From Methylorubrum populi (GTDB taxonomy: Bacteria > Pseudomonadota > Alphaproteobacteria > Rhizobiales > Beijerinckiaceae): a DNA stretch of 64,000 nucleotides. The DNA is taken from NCBI GenBank assembly GCA_020741775.1, contig DYYG01000033.1:1-64000 (forward strand), written 5' to 3'. Under the pieces are notes generated by a model. The model was not told the origin of the DNA. It ran no database searches and was given only the letters and a program-made list of their open reading frames with translations. Both the position numbers and the translations under genes were made by a program. Below, one piece after another: positions 1 through 8,500 of the stretch (position 1 is its first letter; every line of letters starts with the position of its first letter).

Positions 1-87
1 AAGCCCGACTGCTCGTAGCCGATGTCGCGCACCGCCTCGCGGGTCAGCTCCTCCAGATCCTTGAAGGTCACGGAATCGGGGCCGCGC
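1..87. repeat. Left copy of an 87-bp (or longer) metK-internal direct repeat
   Basis: Bases 1-87 match 600-686 exactly, an offset of 599 bp in direct orientation. The right copy lies inside the metK coding sequence, around residues 59-88. The left copy starts at the window edge, so its true length is unknown. The match ends in GC-rich microhomology (GCGGCCCCG on the minus strand) shared by the two junction sides. It can be a real tandem duplication or an assembly artefact at a contig end. Confidence 0.9.
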
Positions 88-862
88 CGCCGTAGGTGTC
101 GACGATGATCTTGCGGCCGGTCAGGCCGCAATCGCCGTCGGGGCCGCCGATCACGAACTTGCCGGTCGGGTTGACGTGCCACACCGTACCCTCGTTGACC
201 CAGCCCTCCGGCAGAGCCTTGAGGATGTAGGGCTCGACGATGGCGCGCACGTCGGCCGAGTCGAGGGACTCGTCGAGATGCTGGGTCGAGAGCACGATCT
301 GCGTCACCTCGACCGGGCGGCCGTTGGCGTAGCGCACCGTGACCTGGCTCTTAGCGTCCGGCCCGAGCTTGGCGGCATCGCCCTGCTTGGCCTTGCGCGC
401 GTCGGCGAGGTCCTTGAGGATCTTGTGGGCGTAGAAGATCGGGGCCGGCATCAGGGCCGGGGTCTCGTCGGCGGCGTAGCCGAACATGATGCCCTGGTCG
501 CCCGCGCCCTCGTCCTTGTTGCCCGCGGCATCGACGCCCTGGGCGATGTCGGCGGACTGGGCGTGCAGGTGGATGGCGACGTCGTTGTTCTTCCAGTGGA
601 AGCCCGACTGCTCGTAGCCGATGTCGCGCACCGCCTCGCGGGTCAGCTCCTCCAGATCCTTGAAGGTCACGGAATCGGGGCCGCGCACCTCGCCGGCGAT
701 CACGACGCGGTTCGTCGTCGTCAGCGTCTCGACGCCGAGGCGGGCCTCCGGCATTGCAGCGAGGTAGGCATCCACCACGGTATCCGAGATCCGGTCGCTC
801 ACCTTGTCCGGGTGGCCTTCGGAAACGGATTCGCTGGTGAAGAGATAGTCGGAACGAGGCAT
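68..862 (-). pseudogene. metK: S-adenosylmethionine synthetase, truncated by a duplication junction
   Basis: MetK makes S-adenosylmethionine from ATP and methionine in the cytoplasm. The chosen start at 862 gives [20 protein letters not shown], the family N-terminus; an in-frame ATG at 901 adds 13 atypical residues. Family signatures are intact through [12 protein letters not shown] and the region ending DTYGGAAP. There the frame leaves the family sequence, reads two foreign residues and stops, giving 264 residues where the family has roughly 390. Beyond the break (toward base 1) the DNA repeats an internal metK segment. The offset of 599 bp is not a multiple of three, so the frame is broken. 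The missing part includes the C-terminal domain, so this copy should be inactive as read. MetK is normally essential, so either another copy exists or the join is an assembly error. Confidence 0.9.
600..686. repeat. Right (native) copy of the metK-internal direct repeat
   Basis: This is the normal metK-internal segment that is duplicated at 1-87. It encodes about 29 residues including part of [18 protein letters not shown]. At position 687 this copy continues with normal metK sequence, whereas the left copy switches at 88. Confidence 0.9.
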
Positions 863-1050
863 TGCATGCACCCCCGATTGTCGGGCGCGCATCGTTTGCA
901 ACGGCGCTTGACCCGGTCTCCAGAGGCGCGGCTTGTCGCATCGGCTCGTCGGACGGTCAAGCCGGAATGGCGAAATCGTCCGTTATAACGAACGCTAAGC
1001 TGCAAAACTTTGTTGCGCTCAAGCCAGATGCGAAGCGGCCGGCGCCGTCT

Positions 1051-1458
1051 TCAGCTCTTCAACTCGCGGCTCAGTGTCTCGACGGCTGCGGAGATTTCCC
1101 GGCGCTGGGCCTCAGTGAAGGTATCGGCGCATTGCTTCGCGAAAGCCCGGGCGAGATCCGACCACGGCTCGGCGGTGTAGCCCTGCTGCCCGTTCTCGCA
1201 GAAACCATGCTCTATCATGGGGTCCGGATGGGGAATGCCATCCAGGAAGTCGGAGACCGGCGTATTGGTAAGCCGGCTCAAGATGGCGAGATGGATCGCG
1301 CTGATCCGATTCACGCCCTTCTCGTATTTCTGAAGCTGAGCGGCGGACATGCCGAAGCTGTCGGCGACGGCGCGCTGTGTCAGCTTCGAGCGTTTGCGGT
1401 GCTCGGCGATGCGGCGCCCGAGGAGGACGTCGCGTTCATCTGTCTTCTGGCCTGCCAT
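1051..1458 (-). CDS. XRE-family helix-turn-helix transcriptional regulator
   Basis: A 135-residue cytoplasmic DNA-binding protein. The Cro/C1-type helix-turn-helix occupies about residues 11-65 (RRIAEHRKRSKLTQRAVADS, then AAQLQKYEKG and ISAIHLAILSRL). The remaining ~70 residues are acidic and have no recognised sensor domain. The start at 1458 (MAGQKTDERDVLL) was chosen because upstream in-frame codons encode non-family sequence. The gene lies upstream of metK on the same strand, an arrangement I recall from other Hyphomicrobiales, which suggests control of metK or methionine metabolism. That role is inferred only. The DNA target is unknown. Confidence 0.85.
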   Translation of the reverse strand: MAGQKTDERDVLLGRRIAEHRKRSKLTQRAVADSFGMSAAQLQKYEKGVNRISAIHLAILSRLTNTPVSDFLDGIPHPDPMIEHGFCENGQQGYTAEPWSDLARAFAKQCADTFTEAQRREISAAVETLSRELKS

Positions 1459-1644
1459 GTTTATTCCGTTAAGCCCCCTTTCGGCGGATGCTTCGAACGA
1501 AATGTGGCACGGTGCAAGGGGGTGGATCCGGTCAAACCGGGCATCCACCAAAATTATCTTTTGTTAAAACTGCGGCAGGGTGTCGCATGAGTAGTGGCGG
1601 CTGTGAAAACCGCCAAGCCTCAATCTAAAGATCGAGGGGAAAAA

Positions 1645-1961
1645 TGGTGTCCCCGGCAGGGCTCGAACCTGCGACCCCAGGTTTCGTGCCACTTCGGCTT
1701 TCGCCGCCGTGCTGACCGCACGTTCGTGGCCTGGACTATCCCTCCACCTTAGGCCCCGTGAGGAGCCCTTAGGTGCCGCCCGTCTAGTCTCTACACCTTC
1801 CCGTGACCGTGGCGGTCTCGGGCTTGGCTCGGGATCGGCAGGGCGCCGAGGCGCCGGGAGCTTTCCCCGAATTTGAGCGGATCCGCCGCGCGGTTTCCCC
1901 TCGCGACGCCCAATTGTGGATTTTAGGAAACCTGTGCTCTGTCCAGCTGAGCTACGGAGAC
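1645..1961 (-). tRNA. tRNA-Arg(CCU), split by a group I intron
   Basis: The 5' exon is 1925-1961 and the 3' exon is 1645-1684, with CCA encoded at 1645-1647. Joined, they fold as a full cloverleaf. The acceptor stem is GUCUCCG with CGGGGAC; the D arm is GCUC/GAGC; the anticodon stem is CAGGU/ACCUG with loop UUCCUAA, so the anticodon is CCU; the T arm is GCAGG-UUCGAGC-CCUGC. The discriminator is A. Without removal of the 240-nt insert the anticodon arm cannot form, which is why routine tRNA searches may miss or misplace it. Arg-CCU reads AGG codons. Confidence 0.9.
1685..1924 (-). ncRNA. Group I self-splicing intron in the tRNA-Arg anticodon loop
   Basis: The 240-nt insert follows the U of the CCU anticodon and ends in G, as group I introns do. 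The internal guide sequence GGGAAACC (1892-1899, read on the minus strand) pairs with the last eight exon bases GGUUUCCU, giving a P1 helix with the required U-G pair at the splice site. A P7-like pairing is GACUA (1785-1789) with UAGUC (1734-1738). No homing-endonuclease frame is present, so the intron is minimal. Group I introns in tRNA-Arg(CCU) are established in Agrobacterium and relatives. Self-splicing here is inferred from the pairings. Confidence 0.88.
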
Positions 1962-2198
1962 AACGGACTAAGCGTAGCATCATCCCGCTATCCCGCCAAC
2001 CGTTCCTGCCGGTCTTCTCGACAGGGCCGGAAGGAACAGGGCTGCATCGGTCCGGATCGCCCGTCCTGTGGCCGATCAGACCCAGGTTCCGACAATCCGA
2101 GATTCCGGTTTCCGCCCGTCGCTTATCGTCGCGATCCGGACGCTTTTCGCGGGTCACTTCAACACCGCACGAGGAGGCGAAGGCGCGCGGTGGCGGTG

Positions 2199-3059
2199 AT
2201 GCCCGGTCAGGCTCAGGATCCGGCTTCGGGGGGACGAGGGGCGACCCGCTTGGCCGCTTCGGCTTGTCTTCGCCCATTCCCTGCTCTGCTGGCCGCCTTG
2301 ATCGGCGCCAATCTCCCTCAGGATCGTGCCGCAGCGGCTGGAGCGGGCGAAGCCTGCCGCGCCGGCGAATCCCGGGAGGACAGCCTCGCCGGGATCGGGG
2401 TGCGCGGCGAACTGATCCTGTCCTCCGGGCGCCGGGCCGTCCTGTCGGACCTGCGCTGGCCCGACGAGCCCGTCATCGAGGCGCAGGCCCGGTCCTGGCT
2501 TGAATCCTTTCGCGGCGCGCCCCTCCTCCTGCGCGAGCGCGGGCCGGAGGATCGCTGGGGGCGCCACCGTGTTGACGGGATCGCCGCAATGGCGGAACCC
2601 GTCGATCTCGCCGGCGGGCTGATCGACGCCGGTCTTGCCCATGCCGCCGCCGGCGAAGCGGACAGTCTGTGCCGCCCCGCCCTGCGGGCCCTGGAAGCAG
2701 CGCCACGGGCGGCCGGGCGCGGCGTCTGGGCGGGAGGGACGATCGCGGCGGCCGATGCGGCGATGCTGGTTGGACGGGCCGGACGCTTCGCCGTGGTGGA
2801 GGGGCGGATCCTCTCCGTCGGCGAGCGGCCGGGCCGGACCTATCTCGACTTCGTCCGAAGGGGCGAACAGGGGCTGACCGTAACCGTGCAGAAACGCACT
2901 TGGCGGATCCTGGCCGAACATGGTTTGTCTGCGGCCACGCTAAGGGGCCGCCTCGTCAGGATCCGCGGCATGGTCGAAACCGGGCGAGGACCGGTCATCG
3001 ACCTTGCCGGCGCGGAGGACATCGAGGTCGTCGAGGGGGAGCGGGCGCTGCGGCGCTAG
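2199..3059 (+). CDS. Secreted SNase-like (thermonuclease-fold) protein
   Basis: A 286-residue protein with a hydrophobic N-terminal stretch (about residues 18-45), probably a signal peptide. Residues ~62-180 follow the staphylococcal-nuclease pattern: RGELILSSGRRAVLSDLRWP, then LLLRERGPEDRWGRHRV, LAGGLIDAGLAHAAAG and RAAGRGVWAG. The usual glutamate and arginine catalytic set is not clearly preserved, so nuclease activity is doubtful. The C-terminal ~100 residues form a second beta-rich segment. The start at 2199 is preferred because upstream codons in the same frame overlap the tRNA gene and lack protein character. It lies just upstream (7 bp) of the M48 protease, so co-transcription is likely. 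Confidence 0.7.
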   Translation: MPGQAQDPASGGRGATRLAASACLRPFPALLAALIGANLPQDRAAAAGAGEACRAGESREDSLAGIGVRGELILSSGRRAVLSDLRWPDEPVIEAQARSWLESFRGAPLLLRERGPEDRWGRHRVDGIAAMAEPVDLAGGLIDAGLAHAAAGEADSLCRPALRALEAAPRAAGRGVWAGGTIAAADAAMLVGRAGRFAVVEGRILSVGERPGRTYLDFVRRGEQGLTVTVQKRTWRILAEHGLSAATLRGRLVRIRGMVETGRGPVIDLAGAEDIEVVEGERALRR

Positions 3060-3065
3060 AACGGC

Positions 3066-4580
3066 ATGACGGGGGATCGGCAGCACCAATCGGGTCGGTG
3101 GAGCGCGGATGGGCGCCACCGGAAGCGGCTCGCGCGCGCCTGCGCGCGACTCGGCGCATTCGCGCTCGCGGCTGTGCTCGCAGCCTGTGCCGGCGACCAG
3201 ACCGGCAGCGTGCTCACGCCCGCCGTCATCAAGGTGCCGGAGCAGGCGCCCAAGACCACCGGCCGCACCCGGGCCGGGGACGAGGCGGACCATGCCAAGC
3301 TCGTGGCCTCCTTCGGCGGCGAGTACCGCGCGCCCGCAGCCCACCGGCTGCTCACCGAGATCACCGACCGGCTCGTCCGTGTCAGCGACCACCCAGAGGA
3401 GACCTACGCGGTCACGCTCCTCGACTCGCCCGTGGTCAACGCGTTCGCCCTGCCGAGCGGCCGGCTCTATGTCACCCGCGGTCTGCTCGGCCTCGCCTCC
3501 GACAGTTCGGAGGTCGCGGCGGTGCTCGCCCACGAGATCGCCCACGTCACCCTGCGCCACGCCACCGCCCGCAGCGAGATGGCCCTGCGCTCGCAGCTCG
3601 TCAGCCGCGTGGTGGCCGACGTGCTGAACGATCCCGTCACCGGGGCCCAGCTCGAGAACCAATCCAAGTTCACCCTGGCCCGCTTCTCCCGCGAGCAGGA
3701 ATTCGAGGCCGACACCACCGGCGTGCGGGTGCTGGCCCAGGCGGGCTACGATCCCTTCGGGGCCGGGCGCTTCCTCGAGGCGCTCAACCGCACCATGGCG
3801 CTCAAGGCCGGGAGCGGCAGCGCCGCCGAGCCGGACATGCTGGCGACCCACCCGGCCACGACCGAGCGCATCGCCCTCGTCACCCGCGCGGCCCGGCGCA
3901 TCGGCGCCCCCGGTCTCGGCGCCGACGACCGCGCGCGCTACCTCGCGGCGATCGACGGGCTGGCCTATGGCGACAATCCCGGTGACGGTCTGGTGCGGGG
4001 CCGCCGCTTTCTGCATCCGAACCTGCGCATCGCCTTCGAGGTGCCGGAGGCCTTCGCCATCGAGAACACCCGCAACGCCGTGCTCGGCACCACACCCGAG
4101 GGCAGCCGCCGCCTGCTGTTCGATCAGGTCGAGGCGACCGGCGACCGCAGCCTGGAGGAGGTGTTGCGGGCGACTTGGAACGACGCCATCGAGGCGGGAT
4201 CGGTGGAGAACCGCATCATCGGCGGGCGCCCCGCCGTCACCGCGATCTCACGGGGCAAGGATTGGACCTTCCGACTGGCGGCGATCCGCGTCGGCGAGAG
4301 TACCTACCGCATGATCATGGCGGCCAAGGGCACGACGGATCCCGAACCGGCCTTCCGCCGCTGGCTGGAGAGCCTGCGCCCGATCGAGCCGGAGGAGGCC
4401 GCCTCCCTCAAGCCGGCACATCTTCAGATCGTGACCGCCGCCCCCGGTGACACCGTGGAGGGGCTGGCCCGGCGCATGAGCGTGCCCGACCGCGCGGTCG
4501 ACCGCTTCCTCGTGCTCAACGGCTTGGTGCGGGGCGCGACCCTCAAGCCGGGACAGAGTTACAAGCTTGTGGTGGAGTGA
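3066..4580 (+). CDS. M48-family zinc metalloprotease, lipoprotein
   Basis: A 504-residue envelope protease. A lipobox (AALAAVLAAC-like, with Cys 41) predicts lipid attachment. The zinc site is HEIAH starting at His 156, and the third ligand is in EFEAD near Glu 212, both typical of M48B. The C-terminal ~50 residues (DTVEGLARRMSVPDRAVDRF to LKPGQSYKLV) resemble a LysM-like peptidoglycan-binding module. BepA/YfgC-type M48 proteins degrade or help assemble outer-membrane proteins; a similar quality-control role is inferred. It follows the SNase-like gene closely and precedes two glycosyltransferases. Confidence 0.88.
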   Translation: MTGDRQHQSGRWSADGRHRKRLARACARLGAFALAAVLAACAGDQTGSVLTPAVIKVPEQAPKTTGRTRAGDEADHAKLVASFGGEYRAPAAHRLLTEITDRLVRVSDHPEETYAVTLLDSPVVNAFALPSGRLYVTRGLLGLASDSSEVAAVLAHEIAHVTLRHATARSEMALRSQLVSRVVADVLNDPVTGAQLENQSKFTLARFSREQEFEADTTGVRVLAQAGYDPFGAGRFLEALNRTMALKAGSGSAAEPDMLATHPATTERIALVTRAARRIGAPGLGADDRARYLAAIDGLAYGDNPGDGLVRGRRFLHPNLRIAFEVPEAFAIENTRNAVLGTTPEGSRRLLFDQVEATGDRSLEEVLRATWNDAIEAGSVENRIIGGRPAVTAISRGKDWTFRLAAIRVGESTYRMIMAAKGTTDPEPAFRRWLESLRPIEPEEAASLKPAHLQIVTAAPGDTVEGLARRMSVPDRAVDRFLVLNGLVRGATLKPGQSYKLVVE

Positions 4581-4595
4581 GGCTGCGACGCCGGC

Positions 4596-5510
4596 GTGAA
4601 GCCCCTCGATCTCTTTCCGGACGTCCCGCGGACCGCCGTGGCGGTGGTGTTCTTCCGCCCCTCGCCGGAGCAGGTGGCACGGCTCGTCGCGCGCTTTGCG
4701 GGGCGGATGCCGGTGCTCGCCTACGACAATGGCGGCATCCCGCCTGAGGCGCTGATCGAGCTGCGGCAGGCACGGGGGCTCAGCCTCCTCGGCGAGGGCC
4801 GCAACGACGGCATCGCCGCCGCGCTCAATGCCCTCGCCGCCGCCGCGGCGGCCGCCGGCTTCCCGCGCCTGTTCCTGCTCGACCAAGATGCCGATGCCGG
4901 CATCGAGACGGTGCGGGCCCTGAGCCTCGCCCTGGACCGCGCCGCCGGAGCGGATCCGCCTCCGGCCGTGGTCGGGCCGGCGCCCGCCCCCAATCCCGGC
5001 CACAAGGCGCCGCGCTATCCGGCGCGGCCCGGCGTGGCGCCCCAGGGCGGCCTGATGCCGGTGGAGTTCCTGGCGACCTCCGGCTCCCTCGTCGATCTCG
5101 CCGCCTTCGCGCAGGTCGGGCCGTTCCGCGACGATTTCTTCATCGACGCCGTCGATCTCGAATGGTGCTTCCGCGCCTGGGCGCGGGGACGAAGCTGCTG
5201 GATGGATCCCGGCACCGCGATCCCGCACAGCGTCGGCCGCGGCACCATCCGCGCCCGCTTCCTCCCCGTGGCGATGCCGGACCAGCCGCTGTTCCGCATG
5301 GCGGTCTATGTCCGCAACACCGCCTATGGTTGGCGCCTGCCGCACGTGCCCGGCCGCTGGAAGCGGCGGCAGATCGCCTATCTGCCGCTCCAGATCGGCC
5401 TCTACTGGGCCCGGCACCGCTTCTCGCCGCGGGTGCTCGGCCGCCTGCTCACGGCCCTGGCCCAGGGCCTGGCTGGACGGCTCGGTCGCCCGGCGGATGC
5501 CCCGCCGTGA
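4596..5510 (+). CDS. Glycosyltransferase family 2 (rhamnosyltransferase-like)
   Basis: A 304-residue cytoplasmic or membrane-associated GT-A transferase with a GTG start. The pattern is YDNGG (nucleotide-sugar binding), GRNDGIAAALN, and LFLLDQDAD, the metal-binding acidic motif of the rhamnosyltransferase branch. FFIDAVDLEWCFRAWARG is the acceptor-site acidic stretch. The sugar and acceptor cannot be told from sequence. The stop overlaps the start of the next glycosyltransferase (GTGA), so the pair is translationally coupled and probably acts on one surface polysaccharide or glycolipid. Confidence 0.8.
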   Translation: MKPLDLFPDVPRTAVAVVFFRPSPEQVARLVARFAGRMPVLAYDNGGIPPEALIELRQARGLSLLGEGRNDGIAAALNALAAAAAAAGFPRLFLLDQDADAGIETVRALSLALDRAAGADPPPAVVGPAPAPNPGHKAPRYPARPGVAPQGGLMPVEFLATSGSLVDLAAFAQVGPFRDDFFIDAVDLEWCFRAWARGRSCWMDPGTAIPHSVGRGTIRARFLPVAMPDQPLFRMAVYVRNTAYGWRLPHVPGRWKRRQIAYLPLQIGLYWARHRFSPRVLGRLLTALAQGLAGRLGRPADAPP

Positions 5511-6439
5511 GGGCGACCCTCGACGTCGTCATCGTCAACTGGAATGCCGGGGAGCAGCTCCGGGCCTGCCTCGCGAGCCTCGCCGCGAGTGCCGACGCGG
5601 CGGATCTGCGCGTCGTCGTCGTCGACAATGCCTCGACCGACGGCTCGGCCGACGGCCTCGACCGGCCGGGCTTGGTGCTGACCGTGCTGCGCAACGCCGA
5701 GAATCGCGGCTTTGCCCAGGCCTGCAACCAGGGCGCGGCCCTGGGCCGGGCCGAGGCCATCCTGTTCCTCAATCCCGATACGCAGGTGAGCCGCGACGGC
5801 ATCGCGGCTGCCCGCGCCGTGCTGGAGGCGGATGCCCGCACCGGTATCGTCGGCGCCCGGCTCGTCGATGACGCGGGACACACCCACCGCACCTGCGCCC
5901 GCCATCCGACCGGCGCGCGCCTCGTCGCCCACACCCTGTTCCTCGACCGGCTGCTGCCCGGCCGCGTGCCGCCGCATTTCCTGCTCGATTGGGATCATGC
6001 CGATACGCGCGCCGTGGACGCGGTGATGGGGGCCTTCCTGATGATCCGCCGCCCGCTCTTCGACCGGCTCGGCGGCTTCGACGAGCGCTTCTTCGTCTAT
6101 TGGGAGGATGCCGACCTCTGCGCCCGTGCCGGCGCGGCGGGCTTTGCCGTGTGCCACGCGGCGGCGGCCGAGATCCGGCATCGCGGCCAGGGCACCACCG
6201 AGGCGGTCAAGGATCGGCGCCTGTTCTACTTCCTGCGGGCGCAGGCGCTCTACGCCGACAAGCATCACGGACGGGCCGCCTTTCTCGCCGTCCTGGCCGC
6301 CGCCTTCGCCGTCAATCTGCCCGTCCGCTTCGGTCGGGCCGCCCTGCGCGGCTCGCTTCAGGAGGCGGGTGCGGTCATTCGCGCGGGGCGGATGCTGGCC
6401 GGAGCCCTGCCGGGCCTGTTGACCCGCCGCTTCCAATGA
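5507..6439 (+). CDS. Glycosyltransferase family 2
   Basis: A 310-residue GT2 enzyme that starts with GTG inside the stop of the preceding gene. N-terminal VVIVNWNAGEQLRACLASL and VVVDNASTDGS are classic GT2 motifs. AILFLNPDTQVS carries the DxD-type metal site, and MGAFLMIRRPLFDRLGGFDE followed by YWEDADLCARA is the acceptor and catalytic region. The C-terminal segment (about residues 255-300) is hydrophobic and may touch the membrane. Substrate unknown. Function with its upstream partner in surface glycan synthesis is inferred. Confidence 0.82.
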   Translation: MRATLDVVIVNWNAGEQLRACLASLAASADAADLRVVVVDNASTDGSADGLDRPGLVLTVLRNAENRGFAQACNQGAALGRAEAILFLNPDTQVSRDGIAAARAVLEADARTGIVGARLVDDAGHTHRTCARHPTGARLVAHTLFLDRLLPGRVPPHFLLDWDHADTRAVDAVMGAFLMIRRPLFDRLGGFDERFFVYWEDADLCARAGAAGFAVCHAAAAEIRHRGQGTTEAVKDRRLFYFLRAQALYADKHHGRAAFLAVLAAAFAVNLPVRFGRAALRGSLQEAGAVIRAGRMLAGALPGLLTRRFQ

Positions 6440-6645
6440 GGCTTGCCTCCCGTATCGGCGTGTCTTGCTGCCCTCTCACGCCGCATTGGCGGTTTCCGGG
6501 GGCGCACGCCCAGTCATCGTTCGGGGAAGGACGATGCGCGAGCGGAGCCTCGGCGCATCCTCCTGGATCCAGTTTCCGGGAACGATGCAGGCAGACGGTC
6601 TTGTCGTTCGGGGCGGTCTCCGTCATGGTGGCGCCCTCCGGACGG

Positions 6646-6671
6646 TCCCGCTTGTCTCCGCAAGCGGGCGG
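6646..6671 (+). promoter_or_regulatory. Stem-loop in the leader of the HWE kinase gene
   Basis: CCCGCTTG and CAAGCGGG form an eight-base stem with a short loop about 20 bases before the GTG start. A GGGGAG Shine-Dalgarno sits between it and the start codon. No U-run follows, so it is unlikely to be a terminator; an effect on translation is possible but unproven. Confidence 0.35.
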
Positions 6672-6687
6672 CTGAACGGGGAGTAGA

Positions 6688-8451
6688 GTGCGCGACAGGG
6701 CGGAACAGGGCTCTCGACCGACCGATGCGTCGCTCGGCCTCTACCGTGCGGCCTTCGACGGCGCGCCGGTGGGCCTCGTCGTCCTCTCACCCGATGGGAG
6801 CACGATCCGCGCGGCCAATCCACGCCTGTGCCGCTGGCTCGGTTACGCGCCGGGCGACCTCGACGGAACCTCCAGTGAGCGGGTGATCGGCCCGGACGAG
6901 TTCGGCGGAGACGCGTTCGGGCTCAAATCCGGCATCCGTCGCTGCCTGCGGGCCGATGGCAGCAGTCTCGATCTGCGTCTCACCCTCTCCGACGAGGCCG
7001 CGGCCGACCCGTTCGGCGAGACCGTCGCCGTCCTCGATCTGGTCGATGCCGACGAACTGGTGCGCGCGGAGCAGAACCGGGACGCCCTCACGGCGGCGGG
7101 CCTCGGCGAGTGGCGCTGGGATCTCACCACCGGCCAGATGGTCTTCTCCCGCCGCGCCGCGCAGATCCTCGGCTATGCCCCGGGACGCTCCGTGACCTGG
7201 GCGGCCATGCGCGGGCAGATCGAGCCGGCGGAGGCCGAGCGGCTCCGGGCCTCGGTCGCCGAGGCCCTCGCCGCCGGCCGGCCCTACGCCTTCCAGACCA
7301 AGTTCCGCCGCGCCACGGACGGCGCCGAGATCTGGATCGGGGCTCGTGGCGAAGCCCTGTTGACTTCGGACGGCGCCCCCGTCGGCGTCGTCGGCGTGGT
7401 GCAGGACATCACCACCCAGGTCGAGGCCCGGGCGGCCCTGGCCGAGCGCGAGGAGCGCCTGCGGGTCGCCACCACCGTGGCCGATCTCGGCATCTTCGAA
7501 TGGCATGTCCTCGACGACCAGGCGACCTGGGAGAACGAGCGGATGTTCGCGATCTTCGGCCGCCGGCCGGAGGAAGGCAGCATCGGCAAGGCCACCTTCC
7601 TCAAGCAGATCCTGCATCCGGAGGACCGGCCGATCTTCCGGCAGGCGATCCTGCGGGCCCTGCGCGAGAACACGATCCTGCACGCCACCGGCCGCATCCG
7701 CCGCCACGACGACGGGACCTGGCGCACCATCGACATGGCCGGGCGCTTCGAGCGCAGCGGGTCGGGCGGCCTGCCGCGGCGGCTGATCGGCGTCGTCGCC
7801 GACGTGACCGACCGCCACCTCTCCGAGGAGCGCCGCAGCCTGCTGATCCGCGAACTGCACCATCGGGTGAAGAACACGCTCGCCACCGTCCAGGCCATCG
7901 TCGGCTCGACGGCGCGTACCGCCACCAGCATCGACAGCTTCCACGAGGCGTTCGTGGGGCGGATCAAGTCCCTCGCCCATACCCATAGCGTGCTGACCGA
8001 GGCGACGTGGCAGACGGCGAGCCTGCACGATCTGCTCGCCTCGGAACTGATGCCCTATGCCGAAAGCGAGACCGAAACCTCGCCCGACCTGCGCATCGCC
8101 CTCGACGGACCGCCCGTGGACCTGCCCTCGGACATCGCCGTGCCGATCGGCATGGCGATCCACGAGCTGACCACCAACGCCGCCAAATACGGTGCCCTCT
8201 CGACCGGACATGGCCGGGTGGCGATCGCCTGGAGCGTCGAGGAGGGTATCCTGCATCTCGATTGGCGCGAGAGCGGTGGCCCGCCGGTGGAGCCGCCGAC
8301 CCGTCAGGGCTTCGGCTCGCGCCTGCTGCAGCGGGTGCTGACCACGCAGGTCCAGGCGCAGATCCGCACCGACTACGCCCGGGACGGATTCCACCTGACT
8401 CTGGCCGCCCCCCTGCCGGCCCGCAATCCGGCGCTCAACCCGCTGGCCTAG
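6688..8451 (+). CDS. HWE-family sensor histidine kinase with PAS domains
   Basis: A 587-residue soluble sensor kinase with no transmembrane segments. Three PAS-like regions occupy about residues 10-125, 130-250 and 255-375. The phosphoacceptor box is RELHHRVKNTLATVQ with His at about 392, and the ATPase domain carries HELTTNAAKYGAL (N box) and WRE at 526-528; the His plus WxE pair defines HWE kinases. Such kinases often feed single-domain regulators or the PhyR-NepR-EcfG general stress pathway in alphaproteobacteria. No response regulator is adjacent, so the partner is unknown. The GTG start has a good GGGGAG ribosome site. Confidence 0.88.
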   Translation: MRDRAEQGSRPTDASLGLYRAAFDGAPVGLVVLSPDGSTIRAANPRLCRWLGYAPGDLDGTSSERVIGPDEFGGDAFGLKSGIRRCLRADGSSLDLRLTLSDEAAADPFGETVAVLDLVDADELVRAEQNRDALTAAGLGEWRWDLTTGQMVFSRRAAQILGYAPGRSVTWAAMRGQIEPAEAERLRASVAEALAAGRPYAFQTKFRRATDGAEIWIGARGEALLTSDGAPVGVVGVVQDITTQVEARAALAEREERLRVATTVADLGIFEWHVLDDQATWENERMFAIFGRRPEEGSIGKATFLKQILHPEDRPIFRQAILRALRENTILHATGRIRRHDDGTWRTIDMAGRFERSGSGGLPRRLIGVVADVTDRHLSEERRSLLIRELHHRVKNTLATVQAIVGSTARTATSIDSFHEAFVGRIKSLAHTHSVLTEATWQTASLHDLLASELMPYAESETETSPDLRIALDGPPVDLPSDIAVPIGMAIHELTTNAAKYGALSTGHGRVAIAWSVEEGILHLDWRESGGPPVEPPTRQGFGSRLLQRVLTTQVQAQIRTDYARDGFHLTLAAPLPARNPALNPLA

Positions 8452-8500
8452 GTTTTAATGGAGGGCGCATTTCCTCCCCATCGGAGGGGTGGCGCGCCTC

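Noticed and set aside
863..1050. A SAM-II or SAM/SAH riboswitch upstream of metK
   Set aside because: I looked for the core bases of the known alphaproteobacterial SAM aptamers and did not find them. Only a simple inverted repeat is present.
1803..2198. A plus-strand frame upstream of the SNase-like protein
   Set aside because: It overlaps the tRNA-Arg gene and intron, and its translation is Arg/Ser-rich without protein character. The credible start is at 2199.
6570..6610. A possible EcfG promoter before the HWE kinase
   Set aside because: GGAAC and CGTT are present but 21 bases apart, outside the usual 16-17.
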